23,028 bases of DNA from an uncultured Clostridia bacterium (GCA_938014855.1 CALLQM010000081.1:1-23028); one strand, 5' to 3'; counted from the stretch's first letter, positions 7,935 through 16,623 are shown. Numbers and translations are program-made. The notes: generated by a model not told the origin, from the letters alone.

Positions 7935-9653
7935 ATGAAACGGTTTATTTTATCAATATTTGTATCTGCCTGCGCTTTTATCTTTTTGATTATCTTATCG
8001 TTTTTTGAAAGTTACCTTTATTTAAGTGAGATGCAAAATCAGGCAGGCCATTTAGTGCAGTTCCTTAATGAATATGTTGTCGAAGCTGCGAAGAAGGGAG
8101 TAAATATTGGTTCTGATGAGCTGATGAAACATCTTTCTTCTGCTGCTGACTGCCGCGTGTGCCTTTTTTCAGACGATGGCAGTCTACTGGCCGACTCTGA
8201 TACGACAGGAGCCAAAACGCCGGAACTCTTTTTCCCAATTAACACAATAAAAACAAAGAAAGAAATCATCACCAGCTCCGTATCGAAACAAAACGGTCAA
8301 TATGTGGTAAGCGATTTTTATCCTGTTGAAATCGACAATAAGAAATCTTATGTGATCTGTGTTTCGCTGCCGCTTAACGGTTACGATAAGTTTCTTTTCA
8401 TACAAAAGGCAGGAATTATAACCGGATGCATTCTTCTTATTCTAACGGTTGTGTTTTATACATTTTGGCGTAAAGCTTTAAAAAGTAAGGAAACGAACTC
8501 ATCAGAGACTGTAATAGACTTGGAAAATCAAATCAACCAAATCAAGTTTTACTCCAATGAACGAATCAGTTTACTCAGTACAGTTCTAACCAATATGGAC
8601 AGTGGCATTATCCTGTTTGGTTTGGACTGTTCCATCCTGATGATGAATCCCAAAGCAAAGCGTCTCACCGGTGCGAAAAGCAGCCTTTTTTTCCCAAACC
8701 AGTCTAATCTTGAAGCGGAGTATCCATCTATCCTGAGCAAAATTCGGGATATGGTTCAAAACAGTATGGTTACAAAAAAAGCCTTTGTAAAGGATCTTCA
8801 GACGGACAGCGGTAAAACGCTTGCCATTCGAACCTCCGTTGTTTACAGCAAATATATTCCATTCACTCTGTATGGCGCACAGGCTTTTGTGACAGACGTA
8901 ACCGAACAGCGTCGGATGGAAAAAATCAAGGATGAATTTGTATCGAATGTTTCTCATGAACTGCGCACACCGTTAACATTGATCTCTGGTTTTGCGGAAA
9001 CGCTTCAAAACTGGAAGTCTATGGAAACGAAAGATTGTGAACGGGCATTAAAAATCATAGACATAGAATCCAACAGACTGAAACGAATGATTTCACAACT
9101 GCTAGATTTATCCCATATAGAAAGCCGCATTGATGCTGACCAGTTAGGCCCAATTAATCCAATTAAGGTCATTCAATCGGTAAGTTCTGCAATTCAGGCA
9201 TTAGCTGAAAAGAGAAAAATCCATTTTAAATTTGATCTTTCAAATGAAAAGGTTCAAATTATGGGAGATAAGATTTCTATCGTTCAAATTGTGACAAACC
9301 TCTGTGAAAATGCAATCAAATATACGCCAGTTGGCGGTGCTGTTTTGCTTTCTGTTCAAATTAAGAAAAATAATTTAATCGTTTTGGTTCAGGATAATGG
9401 CATTGGAATCCCCGAATCGGAAACTCAGCGCATTTTTGAACGGTTTTACCGGGTGGAGAAATCGAGGAATATGAAGCATGGCGGTTCTGGTTTGGGACTC
9501 GCCATCACAAAAGGTCTTGTGGATGAACTTGGAGGGCAGATTTCTGTTGAGAGCCGCTTGAATGTTGGCAGTACATTTATGGTATCTTTCCCTTTGCACA
9601 AAGATAATTTGCTTGATATTCAGCCATCCACGGACGCACCACTTTCTCTTTAA
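7935..9653 (+). CDS. PhoR-like membrane sensor histidine kinase
   Basis: This is the sensor kinase partner of the upstream regulator, 572 residues from the ATG at 7935, which has GGGGG five bases upstream; an in-frame ATG at 7914 would add seven residues. Domain order: transmembrane helix 1 (about 4-24), an extracytoplasmic sensor region (about 29-158), transmembrane helix 2 (about 159-178), a helical linker, a PAS-like region (about 213-325), HisKA with phospho-acceptor His341 (SNVSHELRTPL), and HATPase with the N box NLCENAIKYT (455-464), G1 DNGIGIP (487-493) and G2 GGSGLGLAI (516-524). The outside domain, about 130 residues and of no family I recognise by eye, should sense the signal. A strong terminator follows, so the transporter is transcribed separately. 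Confidence 0.93.
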   Translation: MKRFILSIFVSACAFIFLIILSFFESYLYLSEMQNQAGHLVQFLNEYVVEAAKKGVNIGSDELMKHLSSAADCRVCLFSDDGSLLADSDTTGAKTPELFFPINTIKTKKEIITSSVSKQNGQYVVSDFYPVEIDNKKSYVICVSLPLNGYDKFLFIQKAGIITGCILLILTVVFYTFWRKALKSKETNSSETVIDLENQINQIKFYSNERISLLSTVLTNMDSGIILFGLDCSILMMNPKAKRLTGAKSSLFFPNQSNLEAEYPSILSKIRDMVQNSMVTKKAFVKDLQTDSGKTLAIRTSVVYSKYIPFTLYGAQAFVTDVTEQRRMEKIKDEFVSNVSHELRTPLTLISGFAETLQNWKSMETKDCERALKIIDIESNRLKRMISQLLDLSHIESRIDADQLGPINPIKVIQSVSSAIQALAEKRKIHFKFDLSNEKVQIMGDKISIVQIVTNLCENAIKYTPVGGAVLLSVQIKKNNLIVLVQDNGIGIPESETQRIFERFYRVEKSRNMKHGGSGLGLAITKGLVDELGGQISVESRLNVGSTFMVSFPLHKDNLLDIQPSTDAPLSL

Positions 9654-9696
9654 AAAACCTTCAATCGTAGAATAAAACTACGATTGAAGGTTTTTT
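9652..9696 (+). terminator. Intrinsic terminator after the histidine kinase gene
   Basis: A perfect 19-bp stem (9652-9670 paired with 9678-9696) with a 7-nt loop AATAAAA has A's on its left arm and TTTTTT on its right, so it could work in both directions. It overlaps the kinase stop codon. Confidence 0.9.
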
Positions 9697-9762
9697 GTGT
9701 TATGGAATGTAGGATTAAAAGTTAAAAATATGTACGATAAATACTTCGATTTTTTATATATA

Positions 9763-9879
9763 GTTAATATAAATAAAAAAATACAAAAAACATTCAATTT
9801 ATTGTTGACATATTGGATGTTGAGTGATACCATAATGAATAGTTAATCAAACATTAACTTTACGTTAATAATAGTTAAT
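9763..9879. repeat. GTTAAT boxes in the ABC-transporter promoter region
   Basis: GTTAAT occurs at 9763-9768, 9842-9847, 9864-9869 and 9874-9879, and in reverse (ATTAAC) at 9853-9858. The 9841-9859 pair is a perfect 7-bp inverted repeat (AGTTAAT-N5-ATTAACT), while the copies at 9842, 9864 and 9874 are direct repeats with 22- and 10-bp steps, close to whole turns of the helix. OmpR/PhoB-family regulators bind such phased repeats, and one is encoded just upstream. The whole gap 9654-10003 has no convincing gene. Confidence 0.55.
9805..9833 (+). promoter_or_regulatory. Predicted promoter of the ABC-transporter operon
   Basis: TTGACA at 9805-9810, then 17 bp, then TACCAT at 9828-9833 (CATAAT at 9831 is an alternative at 20 bp). 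The -35 is perfect and the -10 only moderate. The densest GTTAAT boxes lie directly downstream, and the mRNA would have a 5' leader of about 165 bases before the ATG at 10004. Confidence 0.55.
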
Positions 9880-10003
9880 GTAAGAAGGTGGTCAAATAAA
9901 GTTTGCTGTTATTCCTATCAGAAGGGCTGTAATCTGTGTTTGGCTCTCGTACCCTGCGAAGTAAAAATCATAAAAACCGTATCATTTTGAAAGGTGGATT
10001 TGT

Positions 10004-11338
10004 ATGAAAAGATTATTATCTTCAGTTATGGCTATCCTTTTGACCGGCTCCATGTTAGGTGGATGTGCTAATAACAATGCTGCTAACCCAGAATCCGAAT
10101 CCGAACAGAATTCAGTAGACAAAATCATTGCTGAAGCCGAAACGATGACCAATGAACAGCTCTTTAAAAAAGCAATTGAAGAATCGAACGGCAAGACCTT
10201 GTACGGTATTGGAAACTCAAGCCGCGGCGCTACTGCGGGAACCAACTTTGTTGAAAAGCTCAAGTCGATTGATCCTTCGTATAGTGGTGAAATAGAATGG
10301 TCGCAGCCAAAAAACAACTCGATCTTTACTATTTTGAGTTCAGATATTACCAGTGCGAAGCATACATATTCGATGACTTTAATTCAGGACGGCAACCAGA
10401 TTCAGTCAAAAATGCTGAACACAGGTTATCTTAGAAACTATATCCCAAAAGACTGGGCAGACGCAGAAGGCGTTGACCCGGAAAGCAATGGAGAACCGTT
10501 TGCTTTGCAGACTTTGAACAAAGTATTTGTTTTCAACAATGTTGAGGGCGGCTCCTATACGAACTGTTGGGACTTTGTCGATAAAGATGTTCATCCGCTG
10601 TTTATGGGTGTCAACTCTGAGCCGGTCGGTAAGAACTTCCTGTATATGCTGACGGAAAACACCTATGCTGACATTTTGAAAGATGCTTTTGACGCTCTTC
10701 CCAGCAGCAAGCAAGAGTATTTCCAAAGCACGATCGACTCTGTTGCCGGCGATGTTTCCAAACTTGGACTAACTTCACCCAATGCAAAGTATTCTCTTGC
10801 GTGGATTAAGCTTTGGTGCCAGCAGTACAATAAACAGACTGATGATGGTCCGATTTGTACGCAGCTTGTAACCCAATCAGCTGCGAACCAGTGTGGATTA
10901 TTGGTTTATTCCAAGTTCCGCTCTGTTGAGGAATCGGAAAACTCTTCCGTTAAAAATGTTACGGTTGCCGCATATCAGGATGGATATCAGGGAATCGGCG
11001 GATATGCCTATAAGCATTATCTGCAGGTTTTGAAAACTTCTCCGCTACCTTGGACAGCATGTGCATTTATTGCTTACATGACAACGGAATATGATGGCTT
11101 CTCCGCTTGGGGCAAGGATATGGGAAGCTATAGCTCCAATCCAAACATTATGCAGGATCACTCTCAAGACGGATATGTAGATGGTGTCAACACCTTTGAA
11201 GTTAAAAACGATAAAGGTTATGATTGGTGGATTTCTACCGACGACGGACGCTTAGTTGTCGAAGTACCGTCCTACTGTGCAGAAGTCTCCGTGCAAATGA
11301 GTGACTGGATTGATGCGCTTATTGGTGAAAAGAGCTAA
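10004..11338 (+). CDS. ABC-transporter substrate-binding lipoprotein (FbpA/AfuA-like system)
   Basis: This is an extracellular substrate-binding lipoprotein, 444 residues, tethered to the membrane. The signal peptide (MKRLLSSVMAILLTGSMLGG) ends in a lipobox with the lipidated Cys21, followed by a polar Asn/Glu/Ser-rich linker. AAGGTGG precedes the ATG. The rest looks like a type-2 periplasmic-binding-protein fold, judged mainly from length and the adjoining permease and ATPase; I cannot read substrate residues from it. It is rich in Trp/Tyr (for example the TSPLPWTACAF and GYDWWISTDDGR stretches), as in sugar-binding proteins. A stem-loop separates it from the permease gene, often seen where the binding protein is made in excess. 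Iron, phosphonate, sugar and sugar-phosphate substrates are all possible; the downstream HAD enzymes favour a sugar or sugar phosphate. Confidence 0.8.
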   Translation: MKRLLSSVMAILLTGSMLGGCANNNAANPESESEQNSVDKIIAEAETMTNEQLFKKAIEESNGKTLYGIGNSSRGATAGTNFVEKLKSIDPSYSGEIEWSQPKNNSIFTILSSDITSAKHTYSMTLIQDGNQIQSKMLNTGYLRNYIPKDWADAEGVDPESNGEPFALQTLNKVFVFNNVEGGSYTNCWDFVDKDVHPLFMGVNSEPVGKNFLYMLTENTYADILKDAFDALPSSKQEYFQSTIDSVAGDVSKLGLTSPNAKYSLAWIKLWCQQYNKQTDDGPICTQLVTQSAANQCGLLVYSKFRSVEESENSSVKNVTVAAYQDGYQGIGGYAYKHYLQVLKTSPLPWTACAFIAYMTTEYDGFSAWGKDMGSYSSNPNIMQDHSQDGYVDGVNTFEVKNDKGYDWWISTDDGRLVVEVPSYCAEVSVQMSDWIDALIGEKS

Positions 11339-11364
11339 ATAATTAGAAAAATGTAACGAATATC

Positions 11365-11391
11365 GCCGCATGCGGATGGCACGCATGCGGC
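11365..11391 (+). promoter_or_regulatory. Intercistronic stem-loop between binding-protein and permease genes
   Basis: A perfect 10-bp stem GCCGCATGCG / CGCATGCGGC with a 7-nt loop ends just before the GGGAGG ribosome binding site of the permease. There is no T run, so it is more likely an RNA stabiliser or processing barrier, or a damper on permease translation, than a terminator. Confidence 0.65.
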
Positions 11392-11405
11392 TTTGGGAGG
11401 CAACA

Positions 11406-13232
11406 ATGGATCGGGTATCAACACAAAGGCCAAGTAGATATAAAATCGTTTTGAACAGGATCTTGACTTATTTTTCCAAGCCGCATAATTTTGTGCTGCT
11501 TATACTTGGTATCGTCCTGTCAATTTCAACAATCACACCGATCATTTCGATTCTTGTAGATACTGTTTCTGTACATACCGGCTCTGTGGATTCCATTAAT
11601 ACGGGATTAATATCCGGATATACGTTCTACAATTGGATTGATCTGTTTACGGGTATGCTGCGGAATGCGAACTTATTAATTCCGCTTAAAAATACTGTTT
11701 TGCTCGCTGTTTTCACTTGCTTGGGTGCAGTTTTATATGGCGGGACGTTTGCATATTTTATAACGCGCACAAATATGAAATTCAAAAAATTTCTTAGTTC
11801 TATATTTATTTTTCCGTACATCATGCCCCAATGGACATTGGCGGTAGTTTGGAGAAACCTGTTTTACAGCACTGCGGTAACAGGCGGTTCTAACGGACTT
11901 CTCGTATCCGTTACCGGGATTGAAATGCCGCTATGGTGGTGCAAAGGTCTCTTTCCAAGTGCGATTGTTCTCGCAATTCACTATGCACCGTTTGCGTATA
12001 TCTTAATCGGCGGAATTTTCAGAAACATGGATGCGAACCTTGAGGAAGCGGCAACCATTCTTAATACACCAAAATACAAGACATTCTTTCGCGTAACGCT
12101 TCCAATGGTCATGCCTGCGATTCTGTCCACGATTTTGCTTGTATTCAGCAGCGCAATGGGAAGTTTCCCTGTACCATATTATCTGACTTTCAGTACTCTG
12201 GCTACAAAATATGTGGAAATGAGCGTTGACCGTGCCGGTGAAGCGAGTATTCTGGCCGTTATTATGATGGTATTCGGTGTCTCCATTCTTATGATGAATC
12301 TTGCTAACACCAGCGGCAGAAAAAGCTATACCACTGTTACAGGAAAATCAGGTCAAATCAGCAAGGTTAATCTTGGAAAGTGCGGCAAATACGTGATTGC
12401 AATTATTTTCCTGATTTTAACTTTGTTTACCAGCATTTATCCAATCATTTCTTTTGCTACGGAAACATTTCTTCCCAACCCGGGCGATTACAGTTTTCTT
12501 ACAAAAGGTAATTTAGACAGTTTGACATTAAAATGGTGGTTAACGTCCGAAAATGTGTCTGAGCAGGGCATGTACGGACAGTATGGAATTTTGTTCAACT
12601 CCACCATTTGGAGTGCCTATTTCGGGATTCTTTTTGTGGCGGCGTGCTGTGCATTGCTGGCTGGCACCATTGGAACTCTCGTTGGATACAGCTGCAGCAA
12701 AAATCGACACAGCAAATGGTCCAGCTATGTGAACAGCATGGCATTTCTCCCGTATCTGCTGCCATCGCTTTCAGTAGGTGTCGCGTTCTATGTATTTGGT
12801 TCCAATTTGGGGATTTACAATAGCTATTTACTGCTGATTATTGCCGGCACTGTAAAATATATCCCGTTTGCAAGCAGAAGCGCGCTCAATTCCATGCTTC
12901 AGCTTAGCGGTGAAATCGAAGAAGCGGCGATGATTCAAAATATTCCGTGGTATAAGCGGATGTTTCAAATCATTATTCCAATTCAAAAGGCTTCGATTAT
13001 TAGTGGATATATGCTGCCTTTCATGGCGGCGCTGAGAGAATTAACCCTATTTATGATGCTGTGCTCGCAAACCAAGATCTTAACCACATTGCTTGACTAT
13101 TTTGACGAGATGGGTCTGTATGCATTTTCAAGTGGCATAAACTTGATCCTAATTGTCACAATTATCATTTGTAATACGATGGTAAACAAGCTTACAGGTG
13201 CTAGCATCGACAAGGGAATTGGAGGAAATTAA
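11406..13232 (+). CDS. ABC-transporter permease, fused double-domain (FbpB/AfuB-like)
   Basis: This membrane permease carries both transmembrane domains of an importer in one chain. The ATG at 11406 (GGGAGG five bases upstream) gives 608 residues; an earlier in-frame start at 11370 lies inside the stem-loop and is unlikely. About 12 hydrophobic segments fall into two halves, each with the EAA coupling loop that docks on the ATPase: NLEEAATILNTPKYKTFFRV with VTLP following in the first, and GEIEEAAMIQNIPWYKRM with IIPI following in the second. Fused permeases of this kind are typical of the FbpB/ThiP/AfuB group rather than of the two-gene sugar (CUT1) systems. The stop is one base from the ATPase start. 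Confidence 0.88.
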   Translation: MDRVSTQRPSRYKIVLNRILTYFSKPHNFVLLILGIVLSISTITPIISILVDTVSVHTGSVDSINTGLISGYTFYNWIDLFTGMLRNANLLIPLKNTVLLAVFTCLGAVLYGGTFAYFITRTNMKFKKFLSSIFIFPYIMPQWTLAVVWRNLFYSTAVTGGSNGLLVSVTGIEMPLWWCKGLFPSAIVLAIHYAPFAYILIGGIFRNMDANLEEAATILNTPKYKTFFRVTLPMVMPAILSTILLVFSSAMGSFPVPYYLTFSTLATKYVEMSVDRAGEASILAVIMMVFGVSILMMNLANTSGRKSYTTVTGKSGQISKVNLGKCGKYVIAIIFLILTLFTSIYPIISFATETFLPNPGDYSFLTKGNLDSLTLKWWLTSENVSEQGMYGQYGILFNSTIWSAYFGILFVAACCALLAGTIGTLVGYSCSKNRHSKWSSYVNSMAFLPYLLPSLSVGVAFYVFGSNLGIYNSYLLLIIAGTVKYIPFASRSALNSMLQLSGEIEEAAMIQNIPWYKRMFQIIIPIQKASIISGYMLPFMAALRELTLFMMLCSQTKILTTLLDYFDEMGLYAFSSGINLILIVTIIICNTMVNKLTGASIDKGIGGN

Positions 13233-13233
13233 C

Positions 13234-14529
13234 ATGCCGGAAATAAGACTGGAACATGTAACAAAACGATTTGATAAATTTTATGCGGTTGACGATTTAA
13301 ACCTTGTGATTAAAGACAATGCTTTTGTTACGCTTTTGGGACCGTCAGGCTGCGGAAAAACAACGACCCTGCGCATGATTGCAGGACTTGAAACGCCCAC
13401 TAGCGGCAAAATTACCATTGATGGTGTCACGGTGTTTGACAGTGAACAGGGAATTAATGTCCCAGCAAACAAAAGAAAAGTTGGATTCCTTTTTCAGAAC
13501 TATGCGTTGTGGCCAAACATGACCGTTTATAAAAATATTTCTTTTGGTCTTGAAAATATGAAATTGCCAAAAGAAAAAATTAAAGAACGTGTCAATGAAA
13601 TGCTGAAGATGCTGCAGCTCGAAGGATATGAGAGCCGTTATCCTTCTGAACTCTCCGGAGGACAGCAGCAGCGTGTGGCGATTGCCCGTACTCTTGCCAC
13701 TGCGCCAAAAGTCCTGTTTATGGATGAACCGCTGTCGAATTTGGACGCAAAGCTCCGCATTGAAATGCGTTCGGAACTACAGCGTCTGCACTTTGAAACC
13801 GGCAGTACGTTTATTTATGTAACGCATGACCAGCTGGAAGCTATGACACTGGCGACGAAGATCTGTCTCATTCAGAACGGCGAACTTCAGCAGTACGATG
13901 CGCCGCTGGATATTTATAAAAAGCCGAAAAATCTTTTTGTAGCGGATTTTGTTGGAAACCCATCCATTAACTTTATTGAAGCAGCTGGAGAACAAACGAA
14001 TGACGGTTGTGTGCTCTTAGATATTTTTGACGGAAAGAAAGTCGTTTTTACCCCTCATGAAAAGGTGAATATTCCGGATTGGTACATAAAAATGGACGCA
14101 GAAGAAAAAGCAGCGCGTGACGCTGAAAGCCATGTACAGCGTCCGGAAAAAAGCAATAAGAGCACCGCTTTCAAATACCATATTGCAAGGATTCATACAC
14201 CGGATGAGTCAGACAAAAAGACTGACATAACCGAACATGATTTTATTCTTGGTGTTCGACCGGAATTTCTCACCATGAGCGACAAGGAATGCTTGGATGG
14301 AGAAATCTACAGCGCTATGCCGACCGGAATGGAAACCATGATAAAAGTGCAAATTGGCAACTATCTTATTACAGGCGTAATGTTTGGCGGTGAACTGTAC
14401 CAAATCGGTCAAAAGATAAAATTCAAGTTTAACAGTGAGGATATCTTGCTCTTTAGCAGGAAAAACGGAAAACTGATTGCGCGGGGTTCGCTGACGGTAA
14501 AAGAACATGATTACAGTCTCTCATTATAA
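13234..14529 (+). CDS. ABC-transporter ATP-binding protein with TOBE-type C-terminus
   Basis: This is the ATPase of the importer. The ATG at 13234 has GGAGG at 13221-13225 and lies one base after the permease stop; 431 residues. Walker A GPSGCGKTT (36-44), Q-loop FQNYALWP (87-94), signature LSGGQQQR (140-147), Walker B VLFMDEP with Asp164-Glu165, and switch His198 (VTHD) are all intact. After residue ~240 comes an MOP/TOBE-like regulatory domain of the MalK/FbpC/PotA type. It is longer than that of the paralogue at 16723-17844 because of a charged, low-complexity insert at about 290-335 (lysine/glutamate/aspartate-rich). Its function is unknown. Confidence 0.93.
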   Translation: MPEIRLEHVTKRFDKFYAVDDLNLVIKDNAFVTLLGPSGCGKTTTLRMIAGLETPTSGKITIDGVTVFDSEQGINVPANKRKVGFLFQNYALWPNMTVYKNISFGLENMKLPKEKIKERVNEMLKMLQLEGYESRYPSELSGGQQQRVAIARTLATAPKVLFMDEPLSNLDAKLRIEMRSELQRLHFETGSTFIYVTHDQLEAMTLATKICLIQNGELQQYDAPLDIYKKPKNLFVADFVGNPSINFIEAAGEQTNDGCVLLDIFDGKKVVFTPHEKVNIPDWYIKMDAEEKAARDAESHVQRPEKSNKSTAFKYHIARIHTPDESDKKTDITEHDFILGVRPEFLTMSDKECLDGEIYSAMPTGMETMIKVQIGNYLITGVMFGGELYQIGQKIKFKFNSEDILLFSRKNGKLIARGSLTVKEHDYSLSL

Positions 14530-14544
14530 AAAAATGAGAGACTG
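14514..14544 (+). promoter_or_regulatory. Stem-loop over the ATPase stop codon
   Basis: A perfect 11-bp stem CAGTCTCTCAT / ATGAGAGACTG has a 9-nt loop containing the TAA stop codon of the ATPase gene. There is no T tract after it, so it is probably an RNA stability or processing element between the transporter and the DUF624 gene. Confidence 0.55.
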
Positions 14545-14583
14545 ATTAACAACAGGGTAAATGGATTGAGGAGAGGAAACAAA

Positions 14584-15222
14584 TTGAACGGTATCTTAAA
14601 ACATAATGATCCGGATACATTATGGAAATTCAGCGAAAATCTGACAAGCATCTGTATACTCGGCGCACTATGGTTCCTTTGCAGTTTACCCGTTGTTACA
14701 ATTGGGGCATCCACAGCAGCTATGCATCAAGTCTTTCTGCGCAACTTGATGCATGGCTCAAAACCGTTGGTCAGACCTTTTTTTACCGCTTTCAGGGAGA
14801 ATTTCAAACAATCCACGATTCTTTGGCTGATAATGCTTGCGGCAGCAACGCTTCTTGCTTTGGATGCTTATTACTATTTTTGCCATTCTCAAAAAAACTA
14901 TTTTCATTTTGGTATGGGGATTGCGATGCTATGCTTATTGGGGATTGTTGTGATGGTGTTTGGCTATGTGTTTCCAATGACGGCTCTCTACCACAATTCA
15001 GTTAAGAAAACGCTGATGAAATCAGCACAGTATGCCTTTGTCAGCTGGCCGTGGACACTGCTCATGTTTGCGATACATATTGCGGTTCCGATAATTTTGT
15101 CAAAGGGGCTGTGGTTTCTTGCTCTGATAAGCGCAGGTGTGGTCGGTTTTGCCGACAGCCGAATCATGATCCGAGCATTTCGGCGTGATATCCCTGCAGG
15201 CAGGGGAGTCAGGAAATTTTAA
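14584..15222 (+). CDS. DUF624 (YesL-like) integral membrane protein
   Basis: This is a 212-residue membrane protein of the YesL/DUF624 family, whose members are often encoded beside carbohydrate ABC transporters in Firmicutes; the biochemical role is not established. I chose the TTG at 14584 because GAGGAGAGG lies seven bases upstream; a second TTG at 14566 would put that site inside the gene. The family signature near the first membrane helix is clear (ALWFLCSLPVVTIGASTAAM), and about five hydrophobic helices follow, ending in a basic tail (RRDIPAGRGVRKF). It is in line with the transporter genes and just before two HAD enzymes. Confidence 0.8.
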   Translation: MNGILKHNDPDTLWKFSENLTSICILGALWFLCSLPVVTIGASTAAMHQVFLRNLMHGSKPLVRPFFTAFRENFKQSTILWLIMLAAATLLALDAYYYFCHSQKNYFHFGMGIAMLCLLGIVVMVFGYVFPMTALYHNSVKKTLMKSAQYAFVSWPWTLLMFAIHIAVPIILSKGLWFLALISAGVVGFADSRIMIRAFRRDIPAGRGVRKF

Positions 15223-15239
15223 AGGAAAGGAATCAGGAT

Positions 15240-15863
15240 ATGTCTCTTTCAATCACAAACATTATTTTTGATGTTGGGGGCGTTCTTTTGAAATATAGGC
15301 CAAAAGAATACACGCACCGCATAATCAGTGACCCAGAAGAAGCTGAAACGGTATATAGGAATTTATTTGACGGAAACGAATGGAAACAAATCGATGGTGG
15401 TACGATGACAGAGGAAGAAGGGGTTGCTCGGGTTGTGAATCGAATCCCTCAGTTTGCAGACAGCGTTCAGCTCGCAATGGCAAATTGGCCATCGTGCTTA
15501 AAAGTAAATGAGGGTATGCCTGAAATTCTAAACAGGCTTAAGTCTGAAAACTATAACTTATATCTTCTTTCTAATACAAGTCTGCGTTTCTATGAATATT
15601 GCTCGAAGTTTGAAATGTTTCGCCTATTCGATGGTATGGTAATATCGGCAAAAGAAAAACTCTTGAAGCCGGATCCAGCGATTTATCAATGTCTTATTAA
15701 ACGCTTTCATCTTAAACCGCAGGAATGCCTTTTTATTGATGATACGCAGGTAAATGTAGAAGGAGCGGAAAACGTGGGAATTCATGGTCATCATTTTGTG
15801 AAGGCCGAAGAACTGGATTCTTATTTTAGATCGGTTGGGTTCTATAAATGTGCAGCGTTTTAA
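15240..15863 (+). CDS. HAD-superfamily (subfamily IA) hydrolase, YihX-like
   Basis: This is a 207-residue cytosolic HAD phosphatase candidate. Motif I is FDVGGVLLKY with nucleophile Asp11, but the usual second Asp (position +2) is Gly13, as in the YihX (alpha-D-glucose-1-phosphate phosphatase) and dehalogenase-like groups. Motif II is LLSNTS, motif III the Lys of KLLKPDPAIY, and motif IV FIDDTQVNVEGA. Overall length and motif spacing resemble YihX. Being next to beta-phosphoglucomutase, it may act on a hexose phosphate; the specific substrate cannot be read from sequence. Confidence 0.8.
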   Translation: MSLSITNIIFDVGGVLLKYRPKEYTHRIISDPEEAETVYRNLFDGNEWKQIDGGTMTEEEGVARVVNRIPQFADSVQLAMANWPSCLKVNEGMPEILNRLKSENYNLYLLSNTSLRFYEYCSKFEMFRLFDGMVISAKEKLLKPDPAIYQCLIKRFHLKPQECLFIDDTQVNVEGAENVGIHGHHFVKAEELDSYFRSVGFYKCAAF

Positions 15864-15905
15864 AAGCCAGATAAAGAATTTAGAATGTAAGGATGATGGA
15901 ACAGG

Positions 15906-16550
15906 ATGCGGTATCGCGCGGCAATTTTTGATTTGGATGGAGTAATTGTAAATACTTCGGTCTATCATTACCAAGCATGGAAAAAAATCGCTGAAAAGCT
16001 GGGATTTACGCTGACTCTGCAACAAAATGAGTTGCTGAAAGGCGTAAGCAGAATGGCTTCTCTCAATATTATCGAAAAATTGAGCGGAAAAAATCTAACA
16101 GAGTCAAAAAAAGTGCAGCTTGCAGATGAAAAGAATAAACAATACATACAATTCGTAAGTCATATTACATCTGATGATCTGCTTCCGGGAGTCATGGAAT
16201 GCTTTCGCGTCTTAAAACAGCAGGGGGCAAAAATTGTGCTGGGCAGTGCCAGCAAAAATGCTCTGCTGGTTTTACATCATCTCGGAATTAAAAAAATGTT
16301 TGACGCAATTATCGATGGGAAACAGGTTACAAAGGCAAAACCGGATCCGGAAGTCTTTTTAAAAGGTGCCAACGCCTGCGGAATAAACCCTAATAATTGT
16401 GTTGTGTTTGAGGATTCTGCCGCAGGTATTCAGGCCGCAAATGCGGCTGGTATGTTTTCCGTATTTCTTGGAAAACAAAACCCTTTGATCCATGCCGATT
16501 ATACGGCGAATCGATTAAATGACCCAAAAATATATGAACTATTCCAATAA
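15906..16550 (+). CDS. pgmB: Beta-phosphoglucomutase
   Basis: This enzyme interconverts beta-glucose-1-P and glucose-6-P, normally downstream of maltose, trehalose or kojibiose phosphorylases. Residues match the Lactococcus enzyme nearly position for position: Asp9 and Asp11 (FDLDGVIVNT), the cap-domain His21 and Arg49 (GVSRM), Ser114-Lys117 (SASKNA), Lys145 (KAKPDP) and Glu169-Asp170 (FEDSAAG). The 214-residue length fits. No disaccharide phosphorylase is encoded in this window, so its substrate must come from elsewhere or from the transporter. The ATG at 15906 has only a distant AAGGA, so translation may be coupled or weak. Confidence 0.92.
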   Translation: MRYRAAIFDLDGVIVNTSVYHYQAWKKIAEKLGFTLTLQQNELLKGVSRMASLNIIEKLSGKNLTESKKVQLADEKNKQYIQFVSHITSDDLLPGVMECFRVLKQQGAKIVLGSASKNALLVLHHLGIKKMFDAIIDGKQVTKAKPDPEVFLKGANACGINPNNCVVFEDSAAGIQAANAAGMFSVFLGKQNPLIHADYTANRLNDPKIYELFQ

Positions 16551-16582
16551 AGAACAGGAACTTTCATGTTTATTGCTTATAC

Positions 16583-16618
16583 AAAGCCATTGCAATTGAG
16601 GATGCATATGGCTTTTTT
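16583..16618 (+). terminator. Intrinsic terminator after pgmB
   Basis: Stem AAAGCCAT-TGCA paired with TGCA-(T)-ATGGCTTT, with one bulged T and an 8-nt loop ATTGAGGA, followed by TTT. It ends the transporter/HAD operon. Confidence 0.7.
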
Positions 16619-16623
16619 ATACT
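16596..16623 (+). promoter_or_regulatory. Weak candidate promoter for the second ATPase
   Basis: TTGAGG (16596-16601), 16 bp, TATACT (16618-16623). The -35 lies in the loop of the pgmB terminator. This is only a moderate match and the 100 bases up to 16723 hold no better one. Confidence 0.3.

Noticed and set aside
9885..9966. A possible short leader peptide before the SBP gene: AAGGTGG followed by an open frame from an ATA at 9896 to a TAA.
   Set aside because: No ATG, GTG or TTG start lies at a proper distance in that frame; GTG at 9889 stops at once. The leader may be structural, but no peptide is supported.
10004..14529. Calling the FbpABC-like transporter an iron(III) importer.
   Set aside because: Fused permease plus FbpC-like ATPase alone do not fix the substrate, and DUF624 and sugar-phosphate HAD neighbours argue against iron.
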